DNA of 64,000 nt from Saccharopolyspora rhizosphaerae (GCF_003931915.1 NZ_RSAA01000007.1:434001-498000), one strand, 5' to 3'; positions 46,217 to 55,519 are shown, counted from the first letter of the stretch. Notes: generated by a model from the sequence alone, not told the origin. A program made the numbers and translations.

Positions 46217-47530
46217 TCAGGCTTCGGCGGCAGCCGGCGCCGAAACCGGTTGCTTGACGTGGGTTTCGCGCAGGTAGAACGCGGCGGCGAAGGTGCACAC
46301 CGACATCGCCAGCAGGAACAGCGACACCGACGCCGAAGTGCCGGTGGCCGCGAGCAGGGCGGTCATGATGAACGGGGTGCCACCGCTGACCAGGATCGCC
46401 GCCAGCTGGTAGGCCAGCGACGCGCCGGAGTAGCGCACCCGGGGGTGGAACAGCTCGCTGAGGTAGGCCGCCAGCGGACCGTAGGTCATGCTCTGCCCGA
46501 TGCTGCCGACGCAGCCGGCCAGCGCGATGAGCCAGATCGACGCGGTGTCGATGAGCCAGAAGAACGGGAACGACCACACCGCGAGCAGTCCGGCGCCGAG
46601 CAGGATCATCGGACGACGGCCCAGCTTGTCGGACCACGTGCCGGAGAAGAAGATCACGAAGATGCCGACCACCGAGGTCGCCAACGTGACGCCGAGCAGC
46701 TGCTGGCGCGGCAGGCCGAGCTCCCGGGTGCCGTAGTCGAGCAGGCCCGAGATGCCGATGTAGAAGAACGAGTTCGTGGCGAACAGCAGTCCCGCTCCCA
46801 GCAGGACGCTGCGCTTGTGGTCGCGCAGGACCTCCATCAGCGGCGCCTTGACGACCTTCTTCTCCTGGCGCTCCTGCAGCTCCTGGAACACCGGGGTGTC
46901 CTCGATCTTGAGCTGGATGTAGAGCACGACGGGCGCGAGCACGGCGCTGAACAGGAACGGCAGCCGCCATCCCCACGAGAGGAACGCTTCCTGGCTCATC
47001 AACGCGCCGACGCCCAGGAACGCGAGGTTGCCGGAGATGACGCCGAAGGGCACGCCCATCTGACCGAACGTGCCTGCCATGCCGCGCTTCCCGCTGGCGC
47101 TGTTCTCGGTCAGCAGCAGCACGATGCCGCCCCACTGCCCACCGACCGCGATGCCTTGCAGGAACCGCAACGTCACCAGCAGGATCGGGGCCGCGACGCC
47201 GATGGTGGCCGCGCTGGGCAGCACACCGATCAGGAAGGTCGCCGTGCCCATCAGGACCAGGCAGGTCACGACAGCGGGTTTGCGCCCGATCTTGTCGCCG
47301 AGGTGTCCGAACACGAGGCCGCCGATGGGACGGGCGACGAACCCGGCCCAGAACGTGGCGAACGAGAGCAGCACGCCGACCAGGGGCGAAGCGTCGGGGA
47401 AGAACAGCGTGCCGAACACCAGCGCCGCCGCGGTGGCGTAGATGAAGAAGTCGTACCACTCGATCGAGCTCGCGATCAGGGCTGCGCCGAGCAACTTCTT
47501 CGGCGTTCTGGGGGGTTCGTGAGCAGTCAT
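46217..47530 (-). CDS. MFS transporter of the metabolite:H+ symporter (MHS) type
   Basis: 437 residues with 12 helices. SIEWYDFFIYATAAALVFGTLFFP is the hallmark first helix of the MHS group (ShiA, KgtP, ProP), followed by GHLGDKIGRKPAVV and FLQGIAVGGQWGGIVLLLTENS. Members import organic acids or osmolytes with protons. ATG 47530 has AGGGAG upstream. A 26-bp palindrome sits directly before it and probably binds a repressor, but no regulator gene is adjacent. Confidence 0.9.
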   Translation of the reverse strand: MTAHEPPRTPKKLLGAALIASSIEWYDFFIYATAAALVFGTLFFPDASPLVGVLLSFATFWAGFVARPIGGLVFGHLGDKIGRKPAVVTCLVLMGTATFLIGVLPSAATIGVAAPILLVTLRFLQGIAVGGQWGGIVLLLTENSASGKRGMAGTFGQMGVPFGVISGNLAFLGVGALMSQEAFLSWGWRLPFLFSAVLAPVVLYIQLKIEDTPVFQELQERQEKKVVKAPLMEVLRDHKRSVLLGAGLLFATNSFFYIGISGLLDYGTRELGLPRQQLLGVTLATSVVGIFVIFFSGTWSDKLGRRPMILLGAGLLAVWSFPFFWLIDTASIWLIALAGCVGSIGQSMTYGPLAAYLSELFHPRVRYSGASLAYQLAAILVSGGTPFIMTALLAATGTSASVSLFLLAMSVCTFAAAFYLRETHVKQPVSAPAAAEA

Positions 47531-47548
47531 CGACAGACTCCCTTGTCT

Positions 47549-47574
47549 AGTCAGACCGACCGGTTGGTATGACT
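47549..47574. promoter_or_regulatory. 26-bp palindromic operator upstream of the MHS transporter
   Basis: AGTCA-N-ACC-N-ACCGGT-N-GGT-N-TGACT is symmetric except for two mismatched base pairs per half-site alignment. Its centre 19 bases from the transporter start and its ACCGACCGGTTGGT core are typical of TetR-family operators. Confidence 0.6.
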
Positions 47575-47639
47575 GTGATGTCCGTCTCGCCCCGAGTCAA
47601 GGGTGATTTCGCAACGGTTTGCGGAGGGCGGTGCTCCGC

Positions 47640-48587
47640 TCAGTCGGCGTTGAGCACCCGGATCGGGCTCCCCTCCGCGAAGGTCTTGATGTTCTCGACG
47701 ATCTCGGGGAAGAACGCCTCGTAGGTGTCGTCGGTGACGTAGCCGATGTGCGGGGTGAGCACGGTGCGCGGGGTGGTCCGCCACGGGTCGTCGGCGGGCA
47801 GCGGCTCGGTGCCGTAGACGTCGATGCCCGCGCCGGCGATCCGGCCCTCGTGCAGCGCCGAGCGCAACGCGGCCTCGTCGACGATCGACCCGCGGGAGGT
47901 GTTGACCAGGTACGCGGTGGGCTTCATCAGCGCCAGTTCGGAGGCGCCCACCAGACCCCGCGTCCGCTTGCTGAGCACCAGGTGGATGCTCACCACGTCG
48001 GACTGGGCGAACAGCTCCTCCTGGGCGACCAGCCGAGCTCCCACCTCCGCCGCGCGCTCGTCGGTCAGGTTGGCGCTCCAGGCGATCACGTCCATGCCGA
48101 AGGCCCGGCCGACCGCCGCGACCTGCGAGCCGAGCCGGCCGAGCCCGAGCACGCCGAGGGTCTTGCCGCCGAGCTCCACGCCGATCCCGGTCTGCCAGCC
48201 ACCGGTGCGGATCTGCCGGTCCTGACCGGGGATGTCGCGCAGCAGAGCGATGATCAGCCCCCACGCCAGTTCGGCGGTGGCGGCCCAGACCTTGCCGCTG
48301 CCGGTCCCGGAGACCACCACGCCCTGCTCGCGCGCCGCGTCCAGGTCGATCGAGGCGTTGCGCATCCCGGTGGTGACCAGCAGTCGGAGGTTCGGCAGCC
48401 GGGTGAGCACCTCGCGCGGGAACGGGGTGCGCTCGCGCATCGCCGCGATCACCTCGAACGGCTCCAGCCGCGCCACCAGCTCGTCGACGTCGGCGATGTG
48501 CTCGGTGAACACCTCGACGTCGAGCGAACCCCAGTCGGCGTAGCTGCGTGCGACGTCCTGGTAGTCGTCGAGCACCGCGATCCGCAT
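47640..48587 (-). CDS. D-isomer-specific 2-hydroxyacid dehydrogenase
   Basis: 315 residues. LGVLGLGRLGSQVAAVGRAFGM is the NAD-binding motif. The catalytic Arg is in NTSRGSIVDEAAL, Glu in GAGIDVYGTEPLP and His in LTPHIGYVTDDTYE. It resembles SerA-like dehydrogenases, but lacks an ACT domain, so its substrate is uncertain (glyoxylate, hydroxypyruvate or similar). ATG 48587 has GGAGG upstream and yields the usual start MRIAVLDDYQ. Confidence 0.88.
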   Translation of the reverse strand: MRIAVLDDYQDVARSYADWGSLDVEVFTEHIADVDELVARLEPFEVIAAMRERTPFPREVLTRLPNLRLLVTTGMRNASIDLDAAREQGVVVSGTGSGKVWAATAELAWGLIIALLRDIPGQDRQIRTGGWQTGIGVELGGKTLGVLGLGRLGSQVAAVGRAFGMDVIAWSANLTDERAAEVGARLVAQEELFAQSDVVSIHLVLSKRTRGLVGASELALMKPTAYLVNTSRGSIVDEAALRSALHEGRIAGAGIDVYGTEPLPADDPWRTTPRTVLTPHIGYVTDDTYEAFFPEIVENIKTFAEGSPIRVLNAD

Positions 48588-48676
48588 GTGAAGCCTCCGT
48601 TTCCGAGCGCGACGGGACAACGCGAATCCTACGCAGGAGATCGCGTTCGACCTGCCGACGCGGGAGACTGTGGCGC

Positions 48677-49456
48677 GTGACCGGACCGAGCCTGCTGCAC
48701 CTGCTGCCCCTGAGCACCTTCCACAGCGACCAGGACCAACCCATCACCGCCGCGAGCCTGCACGCGCAGGGCTTCGTGCACTGCTCCCCCGACGTGCCCA
48801 CCACGCTCGCCGTGGCCAACAACCTCTACAGCGACGTCGACGAGCCGATGATCGCCGTCGAGCTGGACCCGGTGAGGCTGACGGCGCCGGTGCGCTGGGA
48901 GGCAGCTGACCCGGCCCCGCCACCCGGGGTAGCCGAGGACGTGAAGTTCCCGCACGTCTACGGACCGCTGGACCGCGAAGCGGTGATCGGCATCCGCTAC
49001 GCGCGCCGCGACGTGAAGGGGAACTTCCTGTCGCTGGAGTCGCGCAGCCGCACCGCTGAGGAGTTCGACCTGCTGCCGCACCCCGAGGGCGGTTGGTTCC
49101 GGCGCACGTGGGCCAGCCGGCTTGAGGCGGAGGCCTCAGGCGGTACCCGGCCGACCGCGACGGCCATCTACTACCTGCTGCCGCCCGGCCAGCGCTCCCG
49201 GTGGCACGTGGTGGCCTCCGACGAGCTGTGGCTGTGGCACCGGGGCGGTCCGCTGTCGCTGCACCTGGGCGGCACCAGCGCGAGCCCGACGGACGACCCC
49301 GATCCGGTGGTGCTGGGCGCGGGAGCGGGTCAGACGCCGCAAGCCGTGGTACCGGCCGGGACCTGGCAGCGCGCCTCGGCCGCCGCGACGGTGGAGACGC
49401 TGGTCACGTGCGTGGTGTCACCGGGGTTCGACTTCGCCGACTTCGAGGTGCTGTAG
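48677..49456 (+). CDS. DUF952 - cupin_5 (DUF985) fusion protein
   Basis: 259 residues with two domains. Residues 1-110 are DUF952 (LLHLLPLSTFHSD, ITAASLHAQGFVHCSPDVPTTLAVANNLY, PHVYGPLDREAVIG). Residues 115-259 are cupin_5 (LLPHPEGGWFRRTWAS, TAIYYLLPPGQRSRWHVVASDELWLWHRG, VPAGTWQRA, LVTCVVSPGFDFADFEVL). Both usually occur as separate proteins; DUF952 resembles an ADP-ribosyl-type fold and cupin_5 a sugar-epimerase-like barrel. GTG 48677 is the fitting start. The role is unknown. Confidence 0.82.
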   Translation: MTGPSLLHLLPLSTFHSDQDQPITAASLHAQGFVHCSPDVPTTLAVANNLYSDVDEPMIAVELDPVRLTAPVRWEAADPAPPPGVAEDVKFPHVYGPLDREAVIGIRYARRDVKGNFLSLESRSRTAEEFDLLPHPEGGWFRRTWASRLEAEASGGTRPTATAIYYLLPPGQRSRWHVVASDELWLWHRGGPLSLHLGGTSASPTDDPDPVVLGAGAGQTPQAVVPAGTWQRASAAATVETLVTCVVSPGFDFADFEVL

Positions 49457-49781
49457 GCGGGTCGAACGAGTGGTGCCGCGGCCCGGGGCGGCGCATCGCT
49501 CCCGGACCACCCGCGACGACGCGACCGCGCGGGCGGCGCGCCGTCTCGACGACGGCGGTCACGGCGGGCAGCGACGCACCGCGGGCCAGCAGCGCGGCGC
49601 GGTGCCTGCGGTAGGCGACGGCGAGGCCGGCGCGTCGGCGGTGCCTGCCCCGACGGCTCGTGCCGGAACCGATCATGCCGCGTTCGACCCACGACATGAA
49701 GATCGAGAAGAACAGGACGGTCCCGAGGCCGACGCTCGCCGCCACCGCGAACCCGGTCAGAGAATTCAGCACCGGCAACAC
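49404..49781 (-). CDS. Possible small membrane-anchored basic protein
   Basis: 125 residues from GTG 49781. The first 30 residues hold a good membrane helix (GFAVAASVGLGTVLFFSIFMS), but the rest is arginine-rich and disordered. It overlaps the previous gene by 53 bases at its 3' end and lacks a clear ribosome site. It may be a real small gene with a shorter true end, or chance. No family is recognised. Confidence 0.3.
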   Translation of the reverse strand: MLPVLNSLTGFAVAASVGLGTVLFFSIFMSWVERGMIGSGTSRRGRHRRRAGLAVAYRRHRAALLARGASLPAVTAVVETARRPRGRVVAGGPGAMRRPGPRHHSFDPPTAPRSRRSRTPVTPRT

Positions 49782-50169
49782 CCCCGAACGTAGCCGGTCC
49801 GCCCACCGGAGAAGACCGCACGACGCGACCCGGTACCCCGGCCGGGTCGGCCGATCGAAGCCCCGATCCGTTCCCCGAATTGCGGATCCACTGTGGCCTG
49901 CTGGTACTCCACGGTAGGGGTAGGACGCGGAGGCCGCCGCGCACGCCCAGCGCCGATCGCCCCAACGAGTGAAAACGATTTCGCCTCGGATCGATCCGGA
50001 TTCCGCGGGCCGACCGTTGATCGGGCACTGGAGCGCCCGACCGGGCTACCATCGACCGGCAGTCCACCGCGTTCCTGGCCGGTTCCAGAGGCAACGCACC
50101 ACGTCCGGCGCGCGTGTTGACGTAGAGGTCTTGCTCCCACTCCGCGATGCACCCGGGGAGGTGTCGGCC
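49782..50169. other. Non-coding gap
   Basis: 388 bases with no convincing gene. A GGGGAGG ribosome site for the next gene lies at its end. Nothing else stands out. Confidence 0.4.
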
Positions 50170-50553
50170 GTGCGGCAATATCCCGTCCACCTGCTCTTCC
50201 ACCTGCTGGCGATCATCGCCGGAGCCGCCTGCGGCGTCGCGGGCGCGCTGTGGTGGCTCGACGGTGACCGCAACGCCCTCCACCTGGCCTCGGCTGCCCT
50301 GGCCGTCGGGGTGATCGTGCTGCTGCTGCAGGGCTTCTACATCAGCGCCAACCAGCCCAGGCCGGTGCGCCGCAGGCCGCTGCCACCCGCGCCGCCTTCG
50401 CACCCCCGGTTCCAGCCGGTCGCCGAGCGGCGGAACCCGACGCGGCCCGACCTGGAGCCGGTCGCGCCACCGGAGGTGGATTCCGCGACGGTCGACCAGG
50501 ACACCAAGAGCGCGGCCTTCGACGCCCTCAACGAGCACACCAAGCAGGGCTGA
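50170..50553 (+). CDS. Two-helix membrane protein of unknown function
   Basis: 127 residues. Two hydrophobic helices (about 7-28 and 36-57) are followed by a proline- and charge-rich cytoplasmic tail. GTG 50170 has GGGGAGG at ideal spacing; GTG 50161 is in frame but overlaps that ribosome site. It is 114 bases upstream of the amino-acid permease on the same strand. No family is recognised. Confidence 0.6.
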   Translation: MRQYPVHLLFHLLAIIAGAACGVAGALWWLDGDRNALHLASAALAVGVIVLLLQGFYISANQPRPVRRRPLPPAPPSHPRFQPVAERRNPTRPDLEPVAPPEVDSATVDQDTKSAAFDALNEHTKQG

Positions 50554-50667
50554 GCGGGCGCGACCTGGGTTTTCTGGCCCTAACCGGGGACAGCCGAGCC
50601 GTTGCGCCGCGTGAGGGGCGTCACCATGCTTGGTTGAGGGTTCCGGACCACCCCCGGGAGGCCAGCC

Positions 50668-52170
50668 ATGTCCATCATGCGGGTCAAGTCGGTCGAGCAG
50701 TCGATCCACGACGCCGAGGCACCGGAATTCCGGCTGCGCCGCGTTCTCCGGGCGATCGACCTCCTCGGCATCGGTATCGGCGCGATCATCGGTACCGGCA
50801 TCTTCGTGCTCACCGGTGTCGCCGCGGCCACCGATGCCGGGCCCGGAATCTCGATCTCCTTCGTCATCTCCGGCATCGCCTGCGGCCTCGCTGCGCTGTG
50901 CTACGCCGAGTTCGCCTCGGTCGTGCCGGTCGCCGGGTCCGCCTACACGTTCTCCTACGCCTCGCTGGGCGAGTTCTTCGCCTGGGTCATCGGGTGGGAC
51001 CTGATGCTGGAGTTCGTCATCGGCGCCTCCACCGTCTCGGTGGGGTGGTCGCAGTACTTCGTCGAAGCGCTCGACGCGATGGGCTTGGGCCTGCCCGCAG
51101 CGCTGAGCGCGGCACCGGGCGCCGGTGGGGTGATGAACCTGCCCGCCGCGATCATCGCGCTGCTGCTGACCGTGGTGCTGGTGGTCGGCATCCGGCTCAG
51201 CGCGGCGGTGACCAACGTCGTCGTGGCGATCAAGCTCGCCGTGGTGCTGTTCTTCATCATCTTCGGCGCGTTCTTCATCAAGGCCGCCAACTGGGACCCG
51301 TTCATCCCGCCGCACCAGCCGCCGGACCCCACAGAGGGTGGCTCCGCGCTGGAGGAGCCGCTGATCAACGCGATCTTCGGCAGCACCGGCTCCTACGGCG
51401 TCAGCGGCCTGGTGGCCGGCGCCGCGCTGGTGTTCTTCGCCTACATCGGCTTCGACATCGTCGCCAGCGGTGCCGAGGAGACCCGCAGGCCGCAGCGGGA
51501 CATGCCGATCGGCATCCTCGGCTCGCTCGCCATCTGCTCGATCTTGTACGTGCTGGTGTCACTGGTGATGACCGGCATCGTCAAGTACGACCAGCTGGAC
51601 ACGGCGGCGCCGATGGCCACGGCGTTCCAGGCGATCGGTGCTCCGTGGGCGGTCGGGCTGGTGTCGCTGGGCGCGATCGCCGGTCTGACCACCGTGATCC
51701 TGATCCTCATGCTCGGGCAGGCCCGCGTCGGCTTCGCGATGGCCCGCGACGGGCTGCTGCCGGTCTACTTCGCGAAGGTGCACTCCAAGTACCGCACCCC
51801 GTACCGGATCACCGTGATCACCGGGATCGTGGTGGCGGCCATCGCCTCGCTGACGCCGATCGACGTCCTCGCCGAGATGACCAACATCGGCACCCTGTTC
51901 GCGTTCCTGCTGGTCTCGGTGGGCGTGCTGGTGCTGCGCCGCACCCGCCCGGACCTGCCGCGGGCGTTCCGCGTGCCGCTGGTGCCGGTGATCCCGGTCC
52001 TGGCAGCGCTGGCCTGCCTCTACCTGATGCTCAACCTCGAAGGCTGGACGTGGCTGCGGTTCGGCATCTGGATGGTCCTCGGACTGGTCCTCTACTTCGT
52101 CTACAGCAAGCACCGCAGCCGCCTCGGCAGGGGCGAAACCATCGAGGAGGCAGCCGAGGAGACGGACTAG
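50668..52170 (+). CDS. APC family amino acid permease (cationic amino acid transporter type)
   Basis: 500 residues with 12-13 helices. LRAIDLLGIGIGAIIGTGIFVLTG is the APC helix 1 unwound segment that binds the amino group. FSYASLGEFFAWVIGWDLMLEF and FFAYIGFDIVASGAEETRRPQRDMP are typical of CAT/YfnA-type permeases. It imports amino acids by proton exchange. ATG 50668 follows GGGAGG. The gene ends just before the second repeat-rich gap. Confidence 0.9.
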   Translation: MSIMRVKSVEQSIHDAEAPEFRLRRVLRAIDLLGIGIGAIIGTGIFVLTGVAAATDAGPGISISFVISGIACGLAALCYAEFASVVPVAGSAYTFSYASLGEFFAWVIGWDLMLEFVIGASTVSVGWSQYFVEALDAMGLGLPAALSAAPGAGGVMNLPAAIIALLLTVVLVVGIRLSAAVTNVVVAIKLAVVLFFIIFGAFFIKAANWDPFIPPHQPPDPTEGGSALEEPLINAIFGSTGSYGVSGLVAGAALVFFAYIGFDIVASGAEETRRPQRDMPIGILGSLAICSILYVLVSLVMTGIVKYDQLDTAAPMATAFQAIGAPWAVGLVSLGAIAGLTTVILILMLGQARVGFAMARDGLLPVYFAKVHSKYRTPYRITVITGIVVAAIASLTPIDVLAEMTNIGTLFAFLLVSVGVLVLRRTRPDLPRAFRVPLVPVIPVLAALACLYLMLNLEGWTWLRFGIWMVLGLVLYFVYSKHRSRLGRGETIEEAAEETD

Positions 52171-52296
52171 TCCGGATCGGCGCCGCTCTGCCCGCTCCCG
52201 ACACGCCAGGCTGCTCCGGGACCTGGAGCATTCCCTGCCCCTGGCCAGCGCGGTGCCACTCGAAGTTCGCGCGAAGTTCGACGCCCGAAGAACCCC

Positions 52297-52320
52297 GTCG
52301 AACTTCGCGCGAAGTTCGAC
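52297..52320. repeat. Perfect 24-bp palindrome
   Basis: GTCGAACTTCGC is followed immediately by its reverse complement. Close variants occur at 52261-52281, 52458-52480 and 52589-52611, and the core CGCGCGAAGTTCGAAC is in the 42-kb array. It may be a protein site or mobile palindromic element. Confidence 0.7.
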
Positions 52321-52600
52321 GCGGGCAGCAGGACCTCACACGGCGGCGAGGGGAGAACCTCACCCCCGACGACCAGCACACCACCACCCCAGAGGCCCTC
52401 CGCCTCATGGCTGAGCCCCGAGTGGGTGACTCGAAATTCGATGATCGAGGCCCCCTGTCGAACTCCGCGCGAGATTCGACGCGGGCAGCAGGACCTCACA
52501 CGGCGGCGAGCGGAGAACCTCACCCCCGACGACCAGCACACCGCCACCCCAGAGGCCTTCCACCTCACGGCTGAGCCCCGGGGGAGACTCGAACTTCGCG
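52321..52600. repeat. Two tandem copies of a 160-bp repeat
   Basis: GCGGGCAGCAGGACCTCACA opens each copy, at 52321 and 52481. The first 105 or so bases match closely; the ends diverge at the palindrome variants. With the flanking palindromes it fills the 605-base gap (52171-52775) between the permease and the zinc-finger gene; 52620-52775 shows only low-similarity leftovers. Confidence 0.75.
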
Positions 52601-52775
52601 CGAAGTGCGAACGCGCCCCCGCGGGCCGGAGGCTGCACGGTGGGCCCTCCGCGTTCTTCAACAACTCCGTGCCAGGAGTCGTCAACGGCCCGCCCGCGGG
52701 TCGTGGGAAGCTCCGCACCTGCGAGTCGTGGGGAGCTCCGCCTGCGAGTCGTCAACTGCTTTCGCGCGAGGTTGA

Positions 52776-53051
52776 TCAGGTGAGGCTGAGCTGCTCGTCG
52801 GCGTAGCACCACATCCAGGTCTCGCCCGGTTCGAACGAGCGCACCACCGGGTGCCGGGTCTGCTCGTGGTGGGCCGTGGCGTGCCTCTTGGGGCTGGAAT
52901 CACAACAGCCGACGTGCCCGCAGGTGGTGCAGATCCGCAGGTGCGCCCACAGGTCCTCGCCAGCGGCCAGGCAGTCCTCGCACCCGTCTTCGGTGCTCGG
53001 GGACGGTTCCTGAGTGGCGGCCTCGGCGAGGTGTGCGCAACGATCCGTCAT
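52776..53051 (-). CDS. UBP-type zinc finger protein
   Basis: 91 residues. The Cys/His order of the ubiquitin-hydrolase zinc finger is complete: CAHL near the start, CEDCL, HLRICTTCGHVGCCDSSPKRHATAHHEQTRHPVVRS and a WMWCY end. Bacterial members are common in actinomycetes, have no ubiquitin to bind, and have no known function. ATG 53051 has GGAGG about 10 bases upstream. It is divergent from the antiporter. Confidence 0.87.
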   Translation of the reverse strand: MTDRCAHLAEAATQEPSPSTEDGCEDCLAAGEDLWAHLRICTTCGHVGCCDSSPKRHATAHHEQTRHPVVRSFEPGETWMWCYADEQLSLT

Positions 53052-53100
53052 CGTCTGATGCCTCCTCTCCACTGCACAGCATGTCCCGTCGGGGGTGACC

Positions 53101-54666
53101 ATGCACGAGCTGCCCGCGCTGATGGCCCTGCTCGCGGGAGCGCTCGCCGTCACGGCCGCGTCCCGGCGGATCGGCGTGTCCGCACCGCTGGTGCTCGTCG
53201 TCGTGGGGCTGGCGGTCTCCGAGATCCCGGGCGTCCCGGACTACGGGATCAACCCCGAGGTCGTCCTGCTGCTGATCCTGCCGCCGCTGCTGTACTCGGC
53301 GGCGCTGAACAGCTCGTCGATCGGGATCAAGGCGAACCTGCGGCCGATCGGACTGCTGGCGGTCGGCCTGGTGCTGTTCACCACGGCCGTGGCGGGGCTG
53401 GCGGCGTGGTGGCTGGTGCCGGGCTTGCCGCTGACCGCCGCGCTGGTGCTGGGCGCGGTGATCGCCCCGCCCGACGCGGTGGCGGCGACCGCGATCGGCC
53501 GCCGGGTGGGCTTGCCGCGCACGCTGATGACCGTGCTCAGCGGCGAGAGCTTGATCAACGACGCGACGGCGCTGACCGCCTACCGGGTGGCGGTGGCCGC
53601 CGCGATCGGCACCGGCACCTCGCTGCTGGAGGGGCTGGGCATGTTCCTGCTCGCGGCGGTGGGCGGCACGCTGATCGGGTTCGTGATCGGCTGGGTGGTC
53701 AACCGGGTCAAACCGCTGCTGCGCGACGACATGCTGGAGTCCGCGGTCGGGCTGATCGTGCCGTTCTTCGCCTACCTCGTCGCCGAGGAAGCGCACACCT
53801 CCGGTGTGCTGGCCGTGGTGGTGGCGGGTCTCTACCTCGGGCACCGCTCCCCCGCCCGCAGCGCCGCCGCCCGGGTGCAGGACAGGGCGGTGTGGGGCGC
53901 GGTGGACACGCTGCTGGAGGCGGTGGTGTTCGCGCTGATCGGCTTGCAGCTCAGCAGCGTCGTCGCCGGCTTGACCACCGGGCTCGTGCCGATGCTGCTG
54001 GCCGGGTGCGCGCTGACCGCAGCGGTGCTGCTGGCGCGGTTCGTGTGGGTCTTCGGCGTGATGTACCTGCCGGAGTGGCTGCGCGGCGCGAACCCGGACT
54101 GGCGCTACAAGCTGGTCGTGTCGTGGGCGGGGATGCGCGGCGTGGTGTCGCTGGCGGCGGCAGCGGCGATCCCGGCGGTGACGTTGTCCGGCGAGCCGTT
54201 CCCGCACCGCGACGAGGTGCTGTTCCTGACGTTGTTCGTCACGCTCGCGACGCTGCTCCTGAACGGCACCACGCTGCGCAGGTTGATCGAAGGCCTCGGA
54301 GTGGTCGGCGGCGAGGACTACACCGACGCGCTCGCCGAGGCGGAGGCCCGGCACAACGCCGCGCGTGCTTCCCAGCAGCGGCTCGACGAGCTCACCGCTG
54401 AGGCGCCTCCGCCAGGTGACGTGGCCGACCAGCTCCGGCAGGCCGCCCAGCTGCGCGCGAACCGCGCGTGGGAGCGGCTCGGCCGCTCCGACGAGGAGCT
54501 GGGTGAGAGCCCGACGGCGGCTTACCAGCGGCTCCGGAGCGAGATGCTGGAGGCCGAGCGGCAGGTGTTCGTGCAGTTCCGCGACGCCCGCCGGATCGAC
54601 GACGAGGTGCTGCGCCGCGTGATGCACCAGCTGGACCTGGAGGAGCTGTCACTCACCCGGGACTGA
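53101..54666 (+). CDS. Na+/H+ antiporter, CPA1 (NhaP) type
   Basis: 521 residues: about 400 in 12 or more helices, then a 120-residue charged cytoplasmic tail. LVLGAVIAPPDAVAATAIG carries the ion-binding aspartate, LSGESLINDATAL the ND pair, and WAGMRGVVSLAAAAAIP the late arginine helix. It exports Na+ (or K+) for H+. ATG 53101 is used; an in-frame GTG lies 6 bases upstream. Its end overlaps the IclR gene tail-to-tail by 18 bases. Confidence 0.9.
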   Translation: MHELPALMALLAGALAVTAASRRIGVSAPLVLVVVGLAVSEIPGVPDYGINPEVVLLLILPPLLYSAALNSSSIGIKANLRPIGLLAVGLVLFTTAVAGLAAWWLVPGLPLTAALVLGAVIAPPDAVAATAIGRRVGLPRTLMTVLSGESLINDATALTAYRVAVAAAIGTGTSLLEGLGMFLLAAVGGTLIGFVIGWVVNRVKPLLRDDMLESAVGLIVPFFAYLVAEEAHTSGVLAVVVAGLYLGHRSPARSAAARVQDRAVWGAVDTLLEAVVFALIGLQLSSVVAGLTTGLVPMLLAGCALTAAVLLARFVWVFGVMYLPEWLRGANPDWRYKLVVSWAGMRGVVSLAAAAAIPAVTLSGEPFPHRDEVLFLTLFVTLATLLLNGTTLRRLIEGLGVVGGEDYTDALAEAEARHNAARASQQRLDELTAEAPPPGDVADQLRQAAQLRANRAWERLGRSDEELGESPTAAYQRLRSEMLEAERQVFVQFRDARRIDDEVLRRVMHQLDLEELSLTRD

Positions 54667-55452
54667 GGGCAGGAAGCCCAGCTGCGCGGACAGGTCGGCG
54701 GCGGCCTCGCGCAGGTAGCCGACGGCTTCGCGGACGCGCTTGCGGGTGAAGCGGTAGGTGGGGCCGGAGGCGCTGAGCGCGGCGATGACGTTGCCCTCGT
54801 GGTCGTAGACGGCGACGGCGGCCGCGTTCAGGCCGATCTCGAACTCCTCGTAGCTGGTGGCGTAGCCGTCGCGGACGATGAGCTCGAAGTCCTTGCGCTG
54901 CTGGCGCGCCGCGGTGACGGTCTGCTCGGTGTACTGCTCCAGCTTGCGCGCCAGGATCCGGTCCTGGTCCTCGCGCGGAGCGTGGGCGAGCAGCACCTTG
55001 CCGCTCGAGGTGGCGTGCAGCGGGGTGCGCTGGCCGACCCAGTTGTGGGCGGTGACCGAGGCGGTGCCCCGGGCCTGGCTGATGTTGATGGCCACGTCGT
55101 AGTCGCGGACGGCGATGTTGACGGTTTCGCCGAGTTCGGTGGCCAGCGAGTCGCAGTAGGACTGGCCGATGCGGGAGAGGTCCATCCGCTCGGTGGCGGC
55201 ACCGGCGAGCCGCACGATGCCGAAACCGATCGCGTACTTGCCGCGCTCGCCCAACTGCTCGACCAGGCCTCGTGATTCGAGCACGCTGACCAGCCGGGAG
55301 GCGGTGGACTTGTGCACGCCGAGCTCGCCGGCGATCTCGGTGATGCCGACCTCGCCGTTGCGGGCCAGCAGTTCCAGCACGGTCACCGCCCGGTCCACCG
55401 ACTGCACGAGGGCACCCGAAGTACTTCCGCGTGATTCAGACGCACTAGCCAC
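54649..55452 (-). CDS. IclR family regulator of the sarcosine oxidase cluster
   Basis: 267 residues from GTG 55452. The helix-turn-helix (ALVQSVDRAVTVLELLARNGEVGITEIAGELGVHKSTASRLVSVLE) and effector domain (TPLHATSSGKVLLAHAP, GYATSYEEFEIGLNAAAVAVYD) are complete. TAGGGT seven bases before this GTG suggests a leaderless start; ATG 55494 and TTG 55530 are in-frame alternatives, the last overlapping soxG. It follows soxG on the same strand and probably controls the methylglycine genes. Confidence 0.82.
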   Translation of the reverse strand: MASASESRGSTSGALVQSVDRAVTVLELLARNGEVGITEIAGELGVHKSTASRLVSVLESRGLVEQLGERGKYAIGFGIVRLAGAATERMDLSRIGQSYCDSLATELGETVNIAVRDYDVAINISQARGTASVTAHNWVGQRTPLHATSSGKVLLAHAPREDQDRILARKLEQYTEQTVTAARQQRKDFELIVRDGYATSYEEFEIGLNAAAVAVYDHEGNVIAALSASGPTYRFTRKRVREAVGYLREAAADLSAQLGFLPSVPGE

Positions 55453-55519
55453 GGGCCAGACCCTATCGGCTCGCCGGACCTCTTCCGCGATCATCCGGGA
55501 TGGGCGGGGATTCTGTTCC

